This document shows, piece after piece, positions 42,080 through 50,096 of a stretch of DNA of 64,000 nucleotides. Origin of the DNA: Adlercreutzia shanghongiae (lineage in GTDB: Bacteria; Actinomycetota; Coriobacteriia; Coriobacteriales; Eggerthellaceae); assembly GCF_035830635.1 (NCBI RefSeq), contig NZ_JAYMFI010000001.1, positions 124,001-188,000 on the forward strand, given 5' to 3'. The position numbers and the translations under genes are program-made. Position 1 is the stretch's first letter, and every line of letters begins with the position of its first letter. Below the pieces are notes generated by a model that saw nothing but the letters and a program-made list of their open reading frames with translations, had not been told where the DNA came from and ran no database searches.

Positions 42080-42520
42080 AGTGTGCTGGCTACCTAACGT
42101 GCGTTTATCCTTGTGTCTTGAGAGGTATTTTCGCACAAAGCCCCCGCGCTGTCACCGCGCCGCGCCACATCGTTACAATCCACAAACCGCTCGAGCCTTC
42201 CACGCACCTTCCGCTGCCAAGCCGCTCTGCCCCAGCCCGCAGCCCAGCGCCGACCGCCCCTTTGCAAACTATGCAAAAGTGCAGTTTTCTCCAGCCAATC
42301 CATACAAAACTGGCCTCATCTCCGCTTTATCGAGAAGATGCCCATACTTTTGTATAGGTTAATGCAGGCGGGGTTCGAAGGCTGAGTTCGAAGGCATGGT
42401 ACGAAGGCAGAGCGCAGGGGCGAAGTGCGAAGGCGGAGGCGGGAGCGCGAAGATGGAAGTGTGAAGGCGGCCGCCCAAGAGAGCAGCCGCCTTCATTGGC
42501 TCTGTTTCAAAGCGAAGGAC
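42080..42520. repeat. 441-nt gap with three 14-mer motifs and a 13-nt tandem repeat
   Basis: Motif copies related to GCACTTTTGTATGG lie at 42269-42282 and 42300-42313 (both on the minus strand, 31 nt apart) and at 42343-42358 on the plus strand after AGATGCC. Then TTCGAAGGCTGAG and two variants form a 13-nt tandem at 42374-42412. A GAAGGCGGC/GCCGCCTTC hairpin (about 42472-42496) follows the ptsI stop and may terminate it. I see no gene. Confidence 0.6.
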
Positions 42521-44230
42521 CTAGCGCGCAACGGCCTTCAACAGGTCGTAAGCTTCGCTTGGCGTCGAAGCGGCCATGACCTTGCCCGCCAGCTTATCGG
42601 TATCAGAGGCGGACCACTTCGCAATGGTGGCGCGCGTGGCAAGGATGCTCGCCGGCGAGACGCTATACTCGGTGAGCCCGAAGCTGATCCACAGGGGCAC
42701 AAGCAGCGGGTCGGCCGCCGCCTCGCCGCACATACCCACCGGGATGCCCGCCGCGAGGCCGGCGGCGATGACCGAGCGGATGGAGCGCAGCACCGCCGGG
42801 TGGAACGTCGAGTACAGGTAGCGCACCCGGTCGTTGCCGCGATCGACCGCCATGGTGTAGCCCGTCAGATCGTTGGTGCCGATGCTGAAGAAGTCCGCCT
42901 CGCGGGCCAGGATATCGGCGGTAAGCGCCGCGGCGGGAGTCTCGATCATCACGCCCACGGGCACGTCCTTGTTGCAGGCCACGCCCTCGCGGTCGAACTC
43001 CTCGGCGTAGCGGCGGATGAGCGCGCGCACCTGGCGCAGCTCCTCCACGCCGGTGACGAGCGGAACCATGATGCGCACATCGCCGTAGGCGCTCGCCCGC
43101 AGAAGCGCCCGCAGCTGGGTGCGGAAGACGTCCTCGCGGGCCAGGCAGTAGCGAATGGCGCGGAAGCCCAGAAACGGGTTCTCCTCCTTTTCGAGGCCCA
43201 GATAGGGAATATCCTTGTCGCCGCCGATGTCCAGCGTGCGAATGATGACCGGCCGCCCCTTCATGATGAGAGCCGCCTGCTGGTAGGCGCGGAACTGCTC
43301 CTCCTCGGTGGGCATCGCGCCGCCGTCCATGAACAGAAACTCGGTGCGGAACAGACCCACGCCCTCCCCGTCGTTGGCCACAACGGCACGGGCATCCTCG
43401 AGCGAACCGATGTTGCCGAACAGCTCCACCTGGCATCCGTCGGCTGTGACGGTCTTCTTGCCCACGAAGCGCTGGAGCGCCTCCTTCTTGCGCAGGTACT
43501 GCTCGCGACGGGCGCGGGCCTGGCTGAGGGCCCCCTCGTCGGGATCGGCGAGCACCACGCCCTCGGTGCCGTCCACTACCACCGTGGCACCCTCGGCCAG
43601 TAAGTCCACGGCCCCGGGCACCGCCAGCACGGCAGGAATCTCCAGGGCGCGGGCCAGGATGGCCGAATGGCTCGTCATGCCGCCGGTTTCGGTGACAATG
43701 CCCACCACGTTCTCCCGATCGAGGCCCGCCGTCATGGAGGGCACCAGATCGTGGGTGACGAGCACCGTGCCCTGGGGCACGCAGGACACGTCCACCTCGC
43801 GCACGCCGAGCAGCTGGCAGAGCACCCCGCTCTTGATGTCGCGCACATCGGCCGCCCGCTGACGGGTCAAATCGTCGTCAGCGGCCTCGAACATCGTGGC
43901 GAACATCTCGCAGATCTGGTCGAGGGCCGCCTCGGCGCATTGGCCGGCATCGATGAGCCCCTCCATCTCGGCGACCATGTAGGGGTCGGCGATTATGAGG
44001 ATGTGGCCCTCCAGAATCGCCGCCTCGGCGTCGCCCACGCGCTCGCGCACGACAGCGGCCTTCTCGCGCGTCAGCTCGCTGAAGGCGTCGATGGCGCGGC
44101 GCAGCCGCTCCTTTTCCGCCGGAGCGTCTTCCACCGTGCGGGGAGTGTAGTCCAGCGAGGGGTCGGTGATGATCATCACCGACCCGATGCCGAGGCCGGG
44201 CGCGGCCGCAACCCCCTCGAGGGCGGCCAC
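42521..44230 (-). CDS. ptsI: PTS enzyme I
   Basis: The 569-residue product starts at GTG 44230 with GGGGGAGT upstream. GGMTSHSAILAR contains the His phosphorylated by PEP. The PEP-binding barrel has GVGLFRTEFLFM, RTLDIGGDKDIPYL and GTNDLTGYTMAVDR, and MCGEAAADP holds the Cys near the active site. It transfers phosphate from PEP to HPr. It lies 3 nt after ptsH and is the end of a fruK-fruA-ptsH-ptsI cluster. Confidence 0.96.
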   Translation of the reverse strand: MAALEGVAAAPGLGIGSVMIITDPSLDYTPRTVEDAPAEKERLRRAIDAFSELTREKAAVVRERVGDAEAAILEGHILIIADPYMVAEMEGLIDAGQCAEAALDQICEMFATMFEAADDDLTRQRAADVRDIKSGVLCQLLGVREVDVSCVPQGTVLVTHDLVPSMTAGLDRENVVGIVTETGGMTSHSAILARALEIPAVLAVPGAVDLLAEGATVVVDGTEGVVLADPDEGALSQARARREQYLRKKEALQRFVGKKTVTADGCQVELFGNIGSLEDARAVVANDGEGVGLFRTEFLFMDGGAMPTEEEQFRAYQQAALIMKGRPVIIRTLDIGGDKDIPYLGLEKEENPFLGFRAIRYCLAREDVFRTQLRALLRASAYGDVRIMVPLVTGVEELRQVRALIRRYAEEFDREGVACNKDVPVGVMIETPAAALTADILAREADFFSIGTNDLTGYTMAVDRGNDRVRYLYSTFHPAVLRSIRSVIAAGLAAGIPVGMCGEAAADPLLVPLWISFGLTEYSVSPASILATRATIAKWSASDTDKLAGKVMAASTPSEAYDLLKAVAR

Positions 44231-44233
44231 GGC

Positions 44234-44497
44234 CTACTCCCCCAGGCCCGACTCGATGAGCCCGATGGCCGCGTCGAGGGCGGCCTGCTCGTCGTCGCCC
44301 TCGCAGCGCACCTCGATCTCGGTGCCGCACTTAATGCCCGAGGCCACGATGGCCATGAGGCTCTTCGCGTTCACTTCCTTGCCGTCGGCCACAATGGTGA
44401 CATTCGCCGCAAAGGGCGCCATGGCCTGGGCCAGCACGCCGGCCGGGCGCATGTGCAGGCCGCTGCCGTTGGTGAGGGTGATCGTCTGGGAAACCAT
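44234..44497 (-). CDS. ptsH: Phosphocarrier protein HPr
   Basis: The 87-residue protein has LTNGSGLHMRPAGVLAQA with the catalytic His at residue 15 and the regulatory-site-like KSLMAIVASG (Ser around 46). It passes phosphate from enzyme I to the sugar-specific IIA domains. An HPr(Ser) kinase target can be inferred from the Ser site, but no hprK is in this window. AGGAGC precedes the ATG. Confidence 0.95.
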   Translation of the reverse strand: MVSQTITLTNGSGLHMRPAGVLAQAMAPFAANVTIVADGKEVNAKSLMAIVASGIKCGTEIEVRCEGDDEQAALDAAIGLIESGLGE

Positions 44498-44532
44498 ATC
44501 TGTGCTCCTATCTGCTTAGTCTCTTCCGTTTC

Positions 44533-44566
44533 GCGCGGGCGGCCGCGCACCGGCAACCGCCCGCGC
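44533..44566 (-). promoter_or_regulatory. Hairpin in the fruA-ptsH gap
   Basis: GCGCGGGCGG (44533-44542) is exactly complementary to 44557-44566. On the minus strand the stem is followed by GAAACGG, not T's. It lies between fruA and ptsH and may stabilise or process the transcript so that ptsHI can be expressed differently from fruKA. Confidence 0.5.
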
Positions 44567-44605
44567 CGTTTTCCCGTAATCCGCGCTTGTCCGCGCTTGC
44601 TCGCG

Positions 44606-46627
44606 CTAGTCCTCGCGCTTCTTCTTGAGCAGCGCCAGCATGAGCATGCCCACCACCGAGCCTGCGGCCAGGGCCACGAGGTACATGAGCGCGCCCCCGA
44701 TGACCGGCACCACGAAGATGCCGCCGTGCGGGGCCATCAGCGTGCACCCGAACAACCACGACAGGCCGCCGGCCACCGCCGAGCCCACCACGCAGGACGG
44801 GATGACGCGCAGCGGGTCGGAAGCCGCGTAGGGAATGGCGCCCTCGGTGATGAAGGACAGGCCCATGATGTAGTTGACCGGGCCGTTCTTCCGCTCGTCG
44901 GCCGTCCAGCGGTTCTTGAAGAAGGTGGTGGAGAGCGCGATGGCAATCGGCGGCACCATACCGCCGATCATCACCGAGGCCATGATCTGGAAGCTGGCGT
45001 CGGTGCCGAGCGCCAGCATGCCGGTGCCGAACACGTAGGCGGCCTTGTTGAAGGGGCCGCCCATGTCGATGGCCATCATGCCGGCCAGAATCATGCCGAG
45101 CAGGATGCCGAAGTTGTTGTCGGACAGCCACGTGAGCGCATTGGACATACCGGTGTTGATCATGCCCATGAACGGGCCGACGGCGCACATGATGACGGCG
45201 ATGGCACCCAGGCCCGCCAGAGGATAGATGAGAATCTGCTTGATGCCGGCCAGCGAGTCGGGCATCTTCTCGCACAGCTTCTCGATGCCGAGCATGGCAT
45301 AGCCGCCCGCGAAGCCGGCGAGCAGGCCGCCGAGGAATCCCGAAGGAATGTCACCGCCCGGCAGCCCGAAGGTACTTCCCAGCGTGGCCATAAAGCCGCC
45401 GACGAAGCCCACCACCAGGCCCGGGCGGTCGGCGATGGACTGGGCGATGTAGGCCGCCAGAATGGGAACCATGAAGCTGAAGGCGAAGCCGCCGATGGTC
45501 TTGAACCAGGCGGACACCGGCGTGCCCGTGCCGAAGTCACCGTCCTGGGGCACTCCGGCGATGCCGTCGATGAGGAAGGCGAGCGCGATAAACAGGCCGC
45601 CGGACACCACGAAGGGCAGCATGTGGGACACGCCCTCCATGAGGTGCTTGTAGATCTTGCGGCCCGCAGACTCGCCGGCGACGTCCTCGGCGGCCCCGCG
45701 GGCGCCCTTCTCGGCGTGGTAGACGCCGGCCTCGCCGCTCACGATCTTGTCGATGAGCTCGTCGGGACGGTTGATGCCGTCGGCCGCCTTCACGATGACC
45801 ACGAGCTTGCCATCGAAGCGGGCCATCTCCACTTCCTTGTCGGCCGCCACGATAATGCCGTCGGCCGCGGCGATCTCGGCCTTGGTGAGCCGGTTCTTCG
45901 TGCCGCCCGAGCCGTTGGTCTCGGCCTTGAGCGGAATGCCGCGGGCCTCGCCGGCCTTGGTGAGGGCCTCGGCGGCCATGTAGGTGTGGGCGATGCCCGT
46001 GGGACAGGCCGTCACGGCCAGGATGCGGTAGCCCTCGGCCGCGGCCGCGGCGGCTTCCTTCTCGGCCTTCTTCTCGGCGCGCTCGGCCTTCACCTCGTCG
46101 ATGAGCAGCTCGGTGTCCTCCACCGAGCCCTCCATATCGGCGGCGGCCTCGGCCTTTACCTCATCGGCAAAGCGCTCGCGCTCCTTCGCGTCGATGATGC
46201 GCAGGAACTCCTCGGGAGTTGCGGCTTCCATGAGCTTCTGGCGGAACTCGATGTCCATGAGGATGGTCATGAGGCGCGAGAGCACCTCCAGGTGGGTGTC
46301 GCCGCCGTCATCGGGTGCAGCGATCATGAACAGCAGGCTTGAAGGGCCGTCGAAGGCGCCGTAGTCCACGCCCTCGGGGGCCGTCATGGCCGCCAGGGCC
46401 GCGCGCTTCGTGGCGTCGGTCTTCGCGTGGGGAATGGCGATGCCCTCGCCCACGGCCGTGGTGCCTTGCTGCTCGCGGGCGATGATGGCCGCCTTGTAGG
46501 CCTCCTTGTCGTTGAGATTGCCCGCGGTATCGTGCAAATCGACCAACTGCGCGATGGCAGCGGCCTTGTCGGCGGGGTGGCCGCCGATGGCAATCGCCTC
46601 CGCTTGGAGCAAATCGACAATTCTCAT
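44606..46627 (-). CDS. fruA: PTS fructose transporter subunit IIABC
   Basis: ATG 46627 overlaps the fruK stop as ATGA; 673 residues. Domain order is IIA (AIPHAKTDATKRAAL with the phosphorylated His, about 1-150), a charged linker, IIB (LAVTACPTGIAHTYMAAEAL with the phosphocysteine, about 190-290) and IIC membrane domain with about ten helices (GVSHMLPFVVSGGLFIALAF onwards). It imports fructose as fructose 1-phosphate. A long in-frame extension upstream overlaps fruK and is not used. Confidence 0.95.
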   Translation of the reverse strand: MRIVDLLQAEAIAIGGHPADKAAAIAQLVDLHDTAGNLNDKEAYKAAIIAREQQGTTAVGEGIAIPHAKTDATKRAALAAMTAPEGVDYGAFDGPSSLLFMIAAPDDGGDTHLEVLSRLMTILMDIEFRQKLMEAATPEEFLRIIDAKERERFADEVKAEAAADMEGSVEDTELLIDEVKAERAEKKAEKEAAAAAAEGYRILAVTACPTGIAHTYMAAEALTKAGEARGIPLKAETNGSGGTKNRLTKAEIAAADGIIVAADKEVEMARFDGKLVVIVKAADGINRPDELIDKIVSGEAGVYHAEKGARGAAEDVAGESAGRKIYKHLMEGVSHMLPFVVSGGLFIALAFLIDGIAGVPQDGDFGTGTPVSAWFKTIGGFAFSFMVPILAAYIAQSIADRPGLVVGFVGGFMATLGSTFGLPGGDIPSGFLGGLLAGFAGGYAMLGIEKLCEKMPDSLAGIKQILIYPLAGLGAIAVIMCAVGPFMGMINTGMSNALTWLSDNNFGILLGMILAGMMAIDMGGPFNKAAYVFGTGMLALGTDASFQIMASVMIGGMVPPIAIALSTTFFKNRWTADERKNGPVNYIMGLSFITEGAIPYAASDPLRVIPSCVVGSAVAGGLSWLFGCTLMAPHGGIFVVPVIGGALMYLVALAAGSVVGMLMLALLKKKRED

Positions 46628-47619
46628 AGATGAACCGCACTCCTTTCCGTTGCCTGTTCGACAGAAGTCGCGGATAGCAGGTCGGCAACCTGCTCCGCCG
46701 TTGCCAGAGAAGAAGAGAACGCCGTGGCCGACCCGGTCGCCAGGCCGAGGCGCAGGGCGTAGGAGAGGTCGCCTTCGCCGGGGCAGCACGCCTCGCACCC
46801 CGGAAGGACCGCGCCGGCAAGGCCTGCCAGAAAGCCCGCCACCATGGAGTCGCCCGCGCCCACGGAGTTGACGAGCACACCAGATGGCGCGCTGCCCCGG
46901 GCCACCAGGCCGTCGGCGTCTACGAGGAGGGCCCCGTCGCCGCCGCAGCTGACGAGCACGTAGCGCGCACCACGGGCCGCCAGATCGCGGGCCGCCCCGA
47001 TGACGGCCGCCTCGTCGCGGGCGTCGCAGCCGGCCAGCTCGGCCAGCTCGTGGTTGTTGGGCTTCACGAGGAAGGGCCGCGCCTCCAGGGCCGCCATGAG
47101 GGCCGCGCCCGTGGTATCCACCACGCAGCGCGCGCCGCGCTCGGCGGCCACCCGGGCCAGCTCGGCGTACAGGCCACTCTCGCAGCCCGGCGCGAGCGAG
47201 CCGGAGAGCACGAGCCAGTCGCCCTCCCCCAGCGCCGCGACGCGCTCCCGCAATTGATCAACGGCCGCGCACCCCACCTTAGGGCCGCGGCCGTTGATCT
47301 CGGTCTCTTCCAAAGCGCCCTGGATTTCTCCGCGCTTCATTTTCACGTTGATGCGGGTCTGGCCCTGGAGCAGACGCACAAAATCGCAGGGTACCCCGGC
47401 CGCTTCCACGCCTTCCACCAAGGCGGACCCCGTCGTGCCGGCGATAAAGCCCGAGGCGCGCGTCTCAAGCCCCAGACGATGGAGCATCGTGGAAACGTTC
47501 ACTCCCTTCCCGCCGTAGGACAGCTCGTCGAAGACCGAGCGGTTCGTCGCCCCTTCCTGAAACGAGGGCAGGCGCATCATCCAATCGAGGGCGGGGTTGC
47601 ACGTGACGGTGAAGAACAT
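46624..47619 (-). CDS. fruK: 1-phosphofructokinase
   Basis: The 331-residue PfkB-family kinase begins FTVTCNPALDWMM. SYGGKGVNVSTMLHRLG is the first signature and VNSVGAGDSMVAGFLAGL the second, with the catalytic Asp in GAGDS. It phosphorylates fructose 1-phosphate made by FruA. It is first in the operon, preceded by GGGAG 7 nt from the ATG. A DeoR-type FruR is not adjacent. Confidence 0.93.
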   Translation of the reverse strand: MFFTVTCNPALDWMMRLPSFQEGATNRSVFDELSYGGKGVNVSTMLHRLGLETRASGFIAGTTGSALVEGVEAAGVPCDFVRLLQGQTRINVKMKRGEIQGALEETEINGRGPKVGCAAVDQLRERVAALGEGDWLVLSGSLAPGCESGLYAELARVAAERGARCVVDTTGAALMAALEARPFLVKPNNHELAELAGCDARDEAAVIGAARDLAARGARYVLVSCGGDGALLVDADGLVARGSAPSGVLVNSVGAGDSMVAGFLAGLAGAVLPGCEACCPGEGDLSYALRLGLATGSATAFSSSLATAEQVADLLSATSVEQATERSAVHL

Positions 47620-47655
47620 GAGATCTCCCGTGTCGCTGCCGGTATGCCAGTGCGC

Positions 47656-47664
47656 AGTATAGCA
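47656..47664 (-). promoter_or_regulatory. Extended -10 promoter of the fruK operon
   Basis: The minus strand reads TGCTATACT, an extended -10 about 40 nt before fruK. A separate TTGACG lies farther upstream (about 47713-47718) but is not at the right distance to pair with it. Confidence 0.5.
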
Positions 47665-47755
47665 CCGTGCTTTCCCGTTCGCTGCGTGGGAAGATAATCT
47701 TTTTTACATCGCGTCAAGGGCGCTTGCGACCGCTGCGGCAATATCCTTGCGGCCC

Positions 47756-48406
47756 CTAGCGGTTGTCCACTTTCTCGGGGTACAGGTCGTGCTGGGACAG
47801 GCGCGTCCAGGCCACCTCCTCCCAGCGAGTGCCGGGACGGCCGTAGTTGCAGTACGGGTCGATGGAGATGCCGCCGCGCGGGGTGAACTTGCCCCACACC
47901 TCGATGTACTTCGGGTCCATGAGCGCGACGAGGTCCTTCATGATGATGTTCATGCAGTCCTCGTGGAAGTCGCCGTGGTTGCGGAAGCTGAACAGGTACA
48001 GCTTGAGGCTCTTGCTTTCCACCATGCGCACGTCGGGCACATAGGAAATATAGACGGTGGCGAAGTCCGGCTGGCCCGTGATGGGGCACAGACTCGTGAA
48101 CTCGGGGCAGTTGAACTTCACGAAGTAGTCGTTGCCCGGGTGCTTGTTCTCGAAGGTCTCCAGCACCAAGGGGTCGTAGTCGGTCGGGTAGTTCGTGCGC
48201 TGGTTGCCGAGCAGGGTCACGCCGCCCTCGCGGGTCTCGTCCTCGTCGCGCCCGGCTTGCACCGAAGCCGGCATGGCTCCCGCGTCCTCGCGAGCCAGGT
48301 GCGCCGCGATGGCGGCCATGGCCGAGGTGTCCACCGAACCCTCAGGCGCATCCGAGGTGCCTCCATCGTTACCGAACAGCGCTTCAGCCATATCCATTGG
48401 TTTCAT
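47756..48406 (-). CDS. queF: NADPH-dependent preQ0 reductase
   Basis: The 216-residue product has the short (type I, YkvM-like) QueF domain from about residue 60: CPEFTSLCPITGQPDFATV with the nucleophilic Cys and ESKSLKLYLFSFRNHGDFHE, the NADPH-site signature. It reduces preQ0 to preQ1 on the way to queuosine. The first 60 residues are an acidic, low-complexity extension not found in the usual 150-165 residue type I enzymes. It is last in the que cluster. Confidence 0.93.
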   Translation of the reverse strand: MKPMDMAEALFGNDGGTSDAPEGSVDTSAMAAIAAHLAREDAGAMPASVQAGRDEDETREGGVTLLGNQRTNYPTDYDPLVLETFENKHPGNDYFVKFNCPEFTSLCPITGQPDFATVYISYVPDVRMVESKSLKLYLFSFRNHGDFHEDCMNIIMKDLVALMDPKYIEVWGKFTPRGGISIDPYCNYGRPGTRWEEVAWTRLSQHDLYPEKVDNR

Positions 48407-48448
48407 CTCCGAATCCTTTTCTCGTTGTAGTTCATCGGAAGCGGGCTA

Positions 48449-48500
48449 CGGGGCACTGCCCAGTCGCTCAAACAGTCCTCGCTCAGCGAGCAGCGCCCCG
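48449..48500. repeat. Short hairpin element in the queC-queF gap
   Basis: CGGGGC (48449-48454) pairs with GCCCCG (48495-48500), with an inner CTCGC-TCA-GCGAG hairpin at 48478-48490. The inner part (AGTCCTCGCTCAGCG) resembles the reverse strand of 56700-56720 (GGTCCTCGCTCGGCG), so it may be a trimmed relative of the prs-pth element. Confidence 0.5.
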
Positions 48501-48513
48501 CATTCCTTTACGC

Positions 48514-49212
48514 TCAGCTCTTCTTGCTTATAGCGGGGTCTTCTGTGCCGTTGGCGGCAAAGGCGACGGCGCGATCGAGACAGGTGGCGCAGCGGCCGCA
48601 GGGGATCTCGCCCCCCTCGTAGCACGACCAGGTCAGCTCATAGGGGACGCCCAGTTCGAGGCCCTCGCGCACGATGTCGGCCTTGGACCAGGTGACAAAC
48701 GGAGCTTCCAGGCGAAGCTCGCCGCCAGTACCTTCCACAATGGCGCGGTTCATGGCCTCAACAAACTCCAGCGAGCAATCAGGGTAGGCGTTGCCGACCA
48801 CGTCGTCGTGATGGGCCCCGTAATAGACCGCCGAGCATCCAAGCGAGAGCGCCATAGAGGCTGCCGACGATAGAAACAAGCCGTTGCGGAAGGGCACGTA
48901 GGTGCTCACTGGGCCGCCGTCGCCCGCGGCCTGCTGCTCGGCGTAGGTAGACTCGGGAACAGCCGCATCGGAATGAGCCAAAAGCGAGCAATCGCTGTCG
49001 GCGAAGATGGCGGCCAGATCCAAGAAGCGCTGCTGCACGCCGTAGTGAGCCGCCACAGCTCGAGCGGCCTCGATCTCGCGGGCGTGACGCTGCCCGTAGC
49101 TGATGGACAGCGCGAACACATTCGCCGCGCCGTAGTCGCGCACGGCCCGGGCCAGAAGCGTGGTGGAATCCACGCCGCCCGAGCACAGCACCAGGGCTCT
49201 GTCGTTCGTCAT
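48514..49212 (-). CDS. queC: 7-cyano-7-deazaguanine synthase
   Basis: The 232-residue enzyme has the PP-loop LVLCSGGVDSTTLLARAV at the N-terminus and the C-terminal zinc site SCYEGGEIPCGRCATCLDR (the four Cys). It makes preQ0 from carboxy-deazaguanine with ATP and ammonia. GGAAGGAAC precedes the ATG. The upstream gap to queE contains REP-like sequence. Confidence 0.95.
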   Translation of the reverse strand: MTNDRALVLCSGGVDSTTLLARAVRDYGAANVFALSISYGQRHAREIEAARAVAAHYGVQQRFLDLAAIFADSDCSLLAHSDAAVPESTYAEQQAAGDGGPVSTYVPFRNGLFLSSAASMALSLGCSAVYYGAHHDDVVGNAYPDCSLEFVEAMNRAIVEGTGGELRLEAPFVTWSKADIVREGLELGVPYELTWSCYEGGEIPCGRCATCLDRAVAFAANGTEDPAISKKS

Positions 49213-49230
49213 CGTTCGTTCCTTCCAAAT

Positions 49231-49304
49231 CCTTCGACACCGCGCCTTCGGCGCTCCGCTCGGGATGACACATAGTGCCCCTCGGGCGCTCCGCTCAGAA
49301 TGAC
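49231..49304. repeat. REP-like repeat, two units in the queE-queC gap
   Basis: CCTTCGGCGCTCCGCTCGG-GATGACA (about 49246-49270) is followed by CCTCGGGCGCTCCGCTCAG-AATGAC (about 49280-49304), so the unit occurs twice in tandem. A further relative lies inside the ABC-F gene at 52831-52868. The type, known from many genomes, is easily spotted because it translates as PERSAEG or SERSESKD. Confidence 0.7.
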
Positions 49305-49310
49305 GCGCCC

Positions 49311-50096
49311 CTAAACCCCGCGGGTTTCGTTGGGCCAGATAACCTTATGCAGCTGCAGCTGCAAGCGAGCTCGGTCAAGCCGATGCTCGATGAGGTAGGC
49401 GGCGATCTCCGCTGGCTCGATGGTGCCCCACACCGGGCTCACGAGCACCTGGCAGCGGTCCCACAGACCGGCCTCGTTCGCGCACCGCTCCATGAAGGCC
49501 AGGTCGTCCTCGTCACCCACGACGAACTTCACGGCATCGCGGCCGTCCAAGAGATCGTAGTTCTCGCGCATCATGGCGGCCGACACGGCCTCGCCGGCCG
49601 TGGGCGTCTTCCAATCCACCGTGAAGTGCAGGCTGCCGGAAAGCCCCGCCTCGGCGCACGCCTCGCGCAGATGCGCCATGGGCGCCAGGTCGCGCGAGCC
49701 GTTCGTCTCGATCTCCACGCGCACAGGGCGCGGGTCGTCCACGGCGAGCAGCGCCTGCACCAGATCGGGCAGGTAGGGTTGCAGAAGCGGCTCGCCGCCG
49801 GTGAGCGTCACACACGACACGCCCGTCTCAGCCACCCAGGCCACCAGCTGCGGCACGCTCCACCCCTCCACTTCCACAAGGGGATGGTTCGCCCAGCGGG
49901 TATCACAGTAGGTGCACCACATGTTGCAGCCTGCGAAGCGGATGAAGGCGGCAGGACGGCCGGCAGCGAGCCCCTCCCCATTCACGGACACGAACTTCTC
50001 CGCCACGGGGAACAGCTGCGCCCGGGCCGCGATGGTGTGGCGGGCCTGATGGCGCTCGGCGTCCAGCAGGCCGTCGTTCTCTTCCTCGGGCACCAT
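49311..50096 (-). CDS. queE: 7-carboxy-7-deazaguanine synthase
   Basis: The 261-residue radical-SAM enzyme has KFVSVNGEGLAAGRPAAFIR and the cluster motif AGCNMWCTYCDTRWA, with CX14CXXC-like spacing typical of QueE (C-NMW-C-TY-C). TGGEPLLQPYL follows. It rearranges carboxytetrahydropterin. Its ATG overlaps the stop of the inserted DUF1016 gene. The N-terminal 18 residues, before the family homology begins, are nearly identical to those of that nuclease. Confidence 0.93.
   Translation of the reverse strand: MVPEEENDGLLDAERHQARHTIAARAQLFPVAEKFVSVNGEGLAAGRPAAFIRFAGCNMWCTYCDTRWANHPLVEVEGWSVPQLVAWVAETGVSCVTLTGGEPLLQPYLPDLVQALLAVDDPRPVRVEIETNGSRDLAPMAHLREACAEAGLSGSLHFTVDWKTPTAGEAVSAAMMRENYDLLDGRDAVKFVVGDEDDLAFMERCANEAGLWDRCQVLVSPVWGTIEPAEIAAYLIEHRLDRARLQLQLHKVIWPNETRGV
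50044..50096 (-). repeat. 53-bp direct repeat at the queE start (downstream copy)
   Basis: Identical to 51168-51220 at 50 of 53 positions, with both copies ending at an ATG. The two copies flank the DUF1016 nuclease gene exactly. Confidence 0.9.

Noticed and set aside
49231..49304. Possible CRISPR or tandem array
   Set aside because: There are only two units without unique spacers of regular length, and the sequence belongs to a well-known dispersed repeat type.
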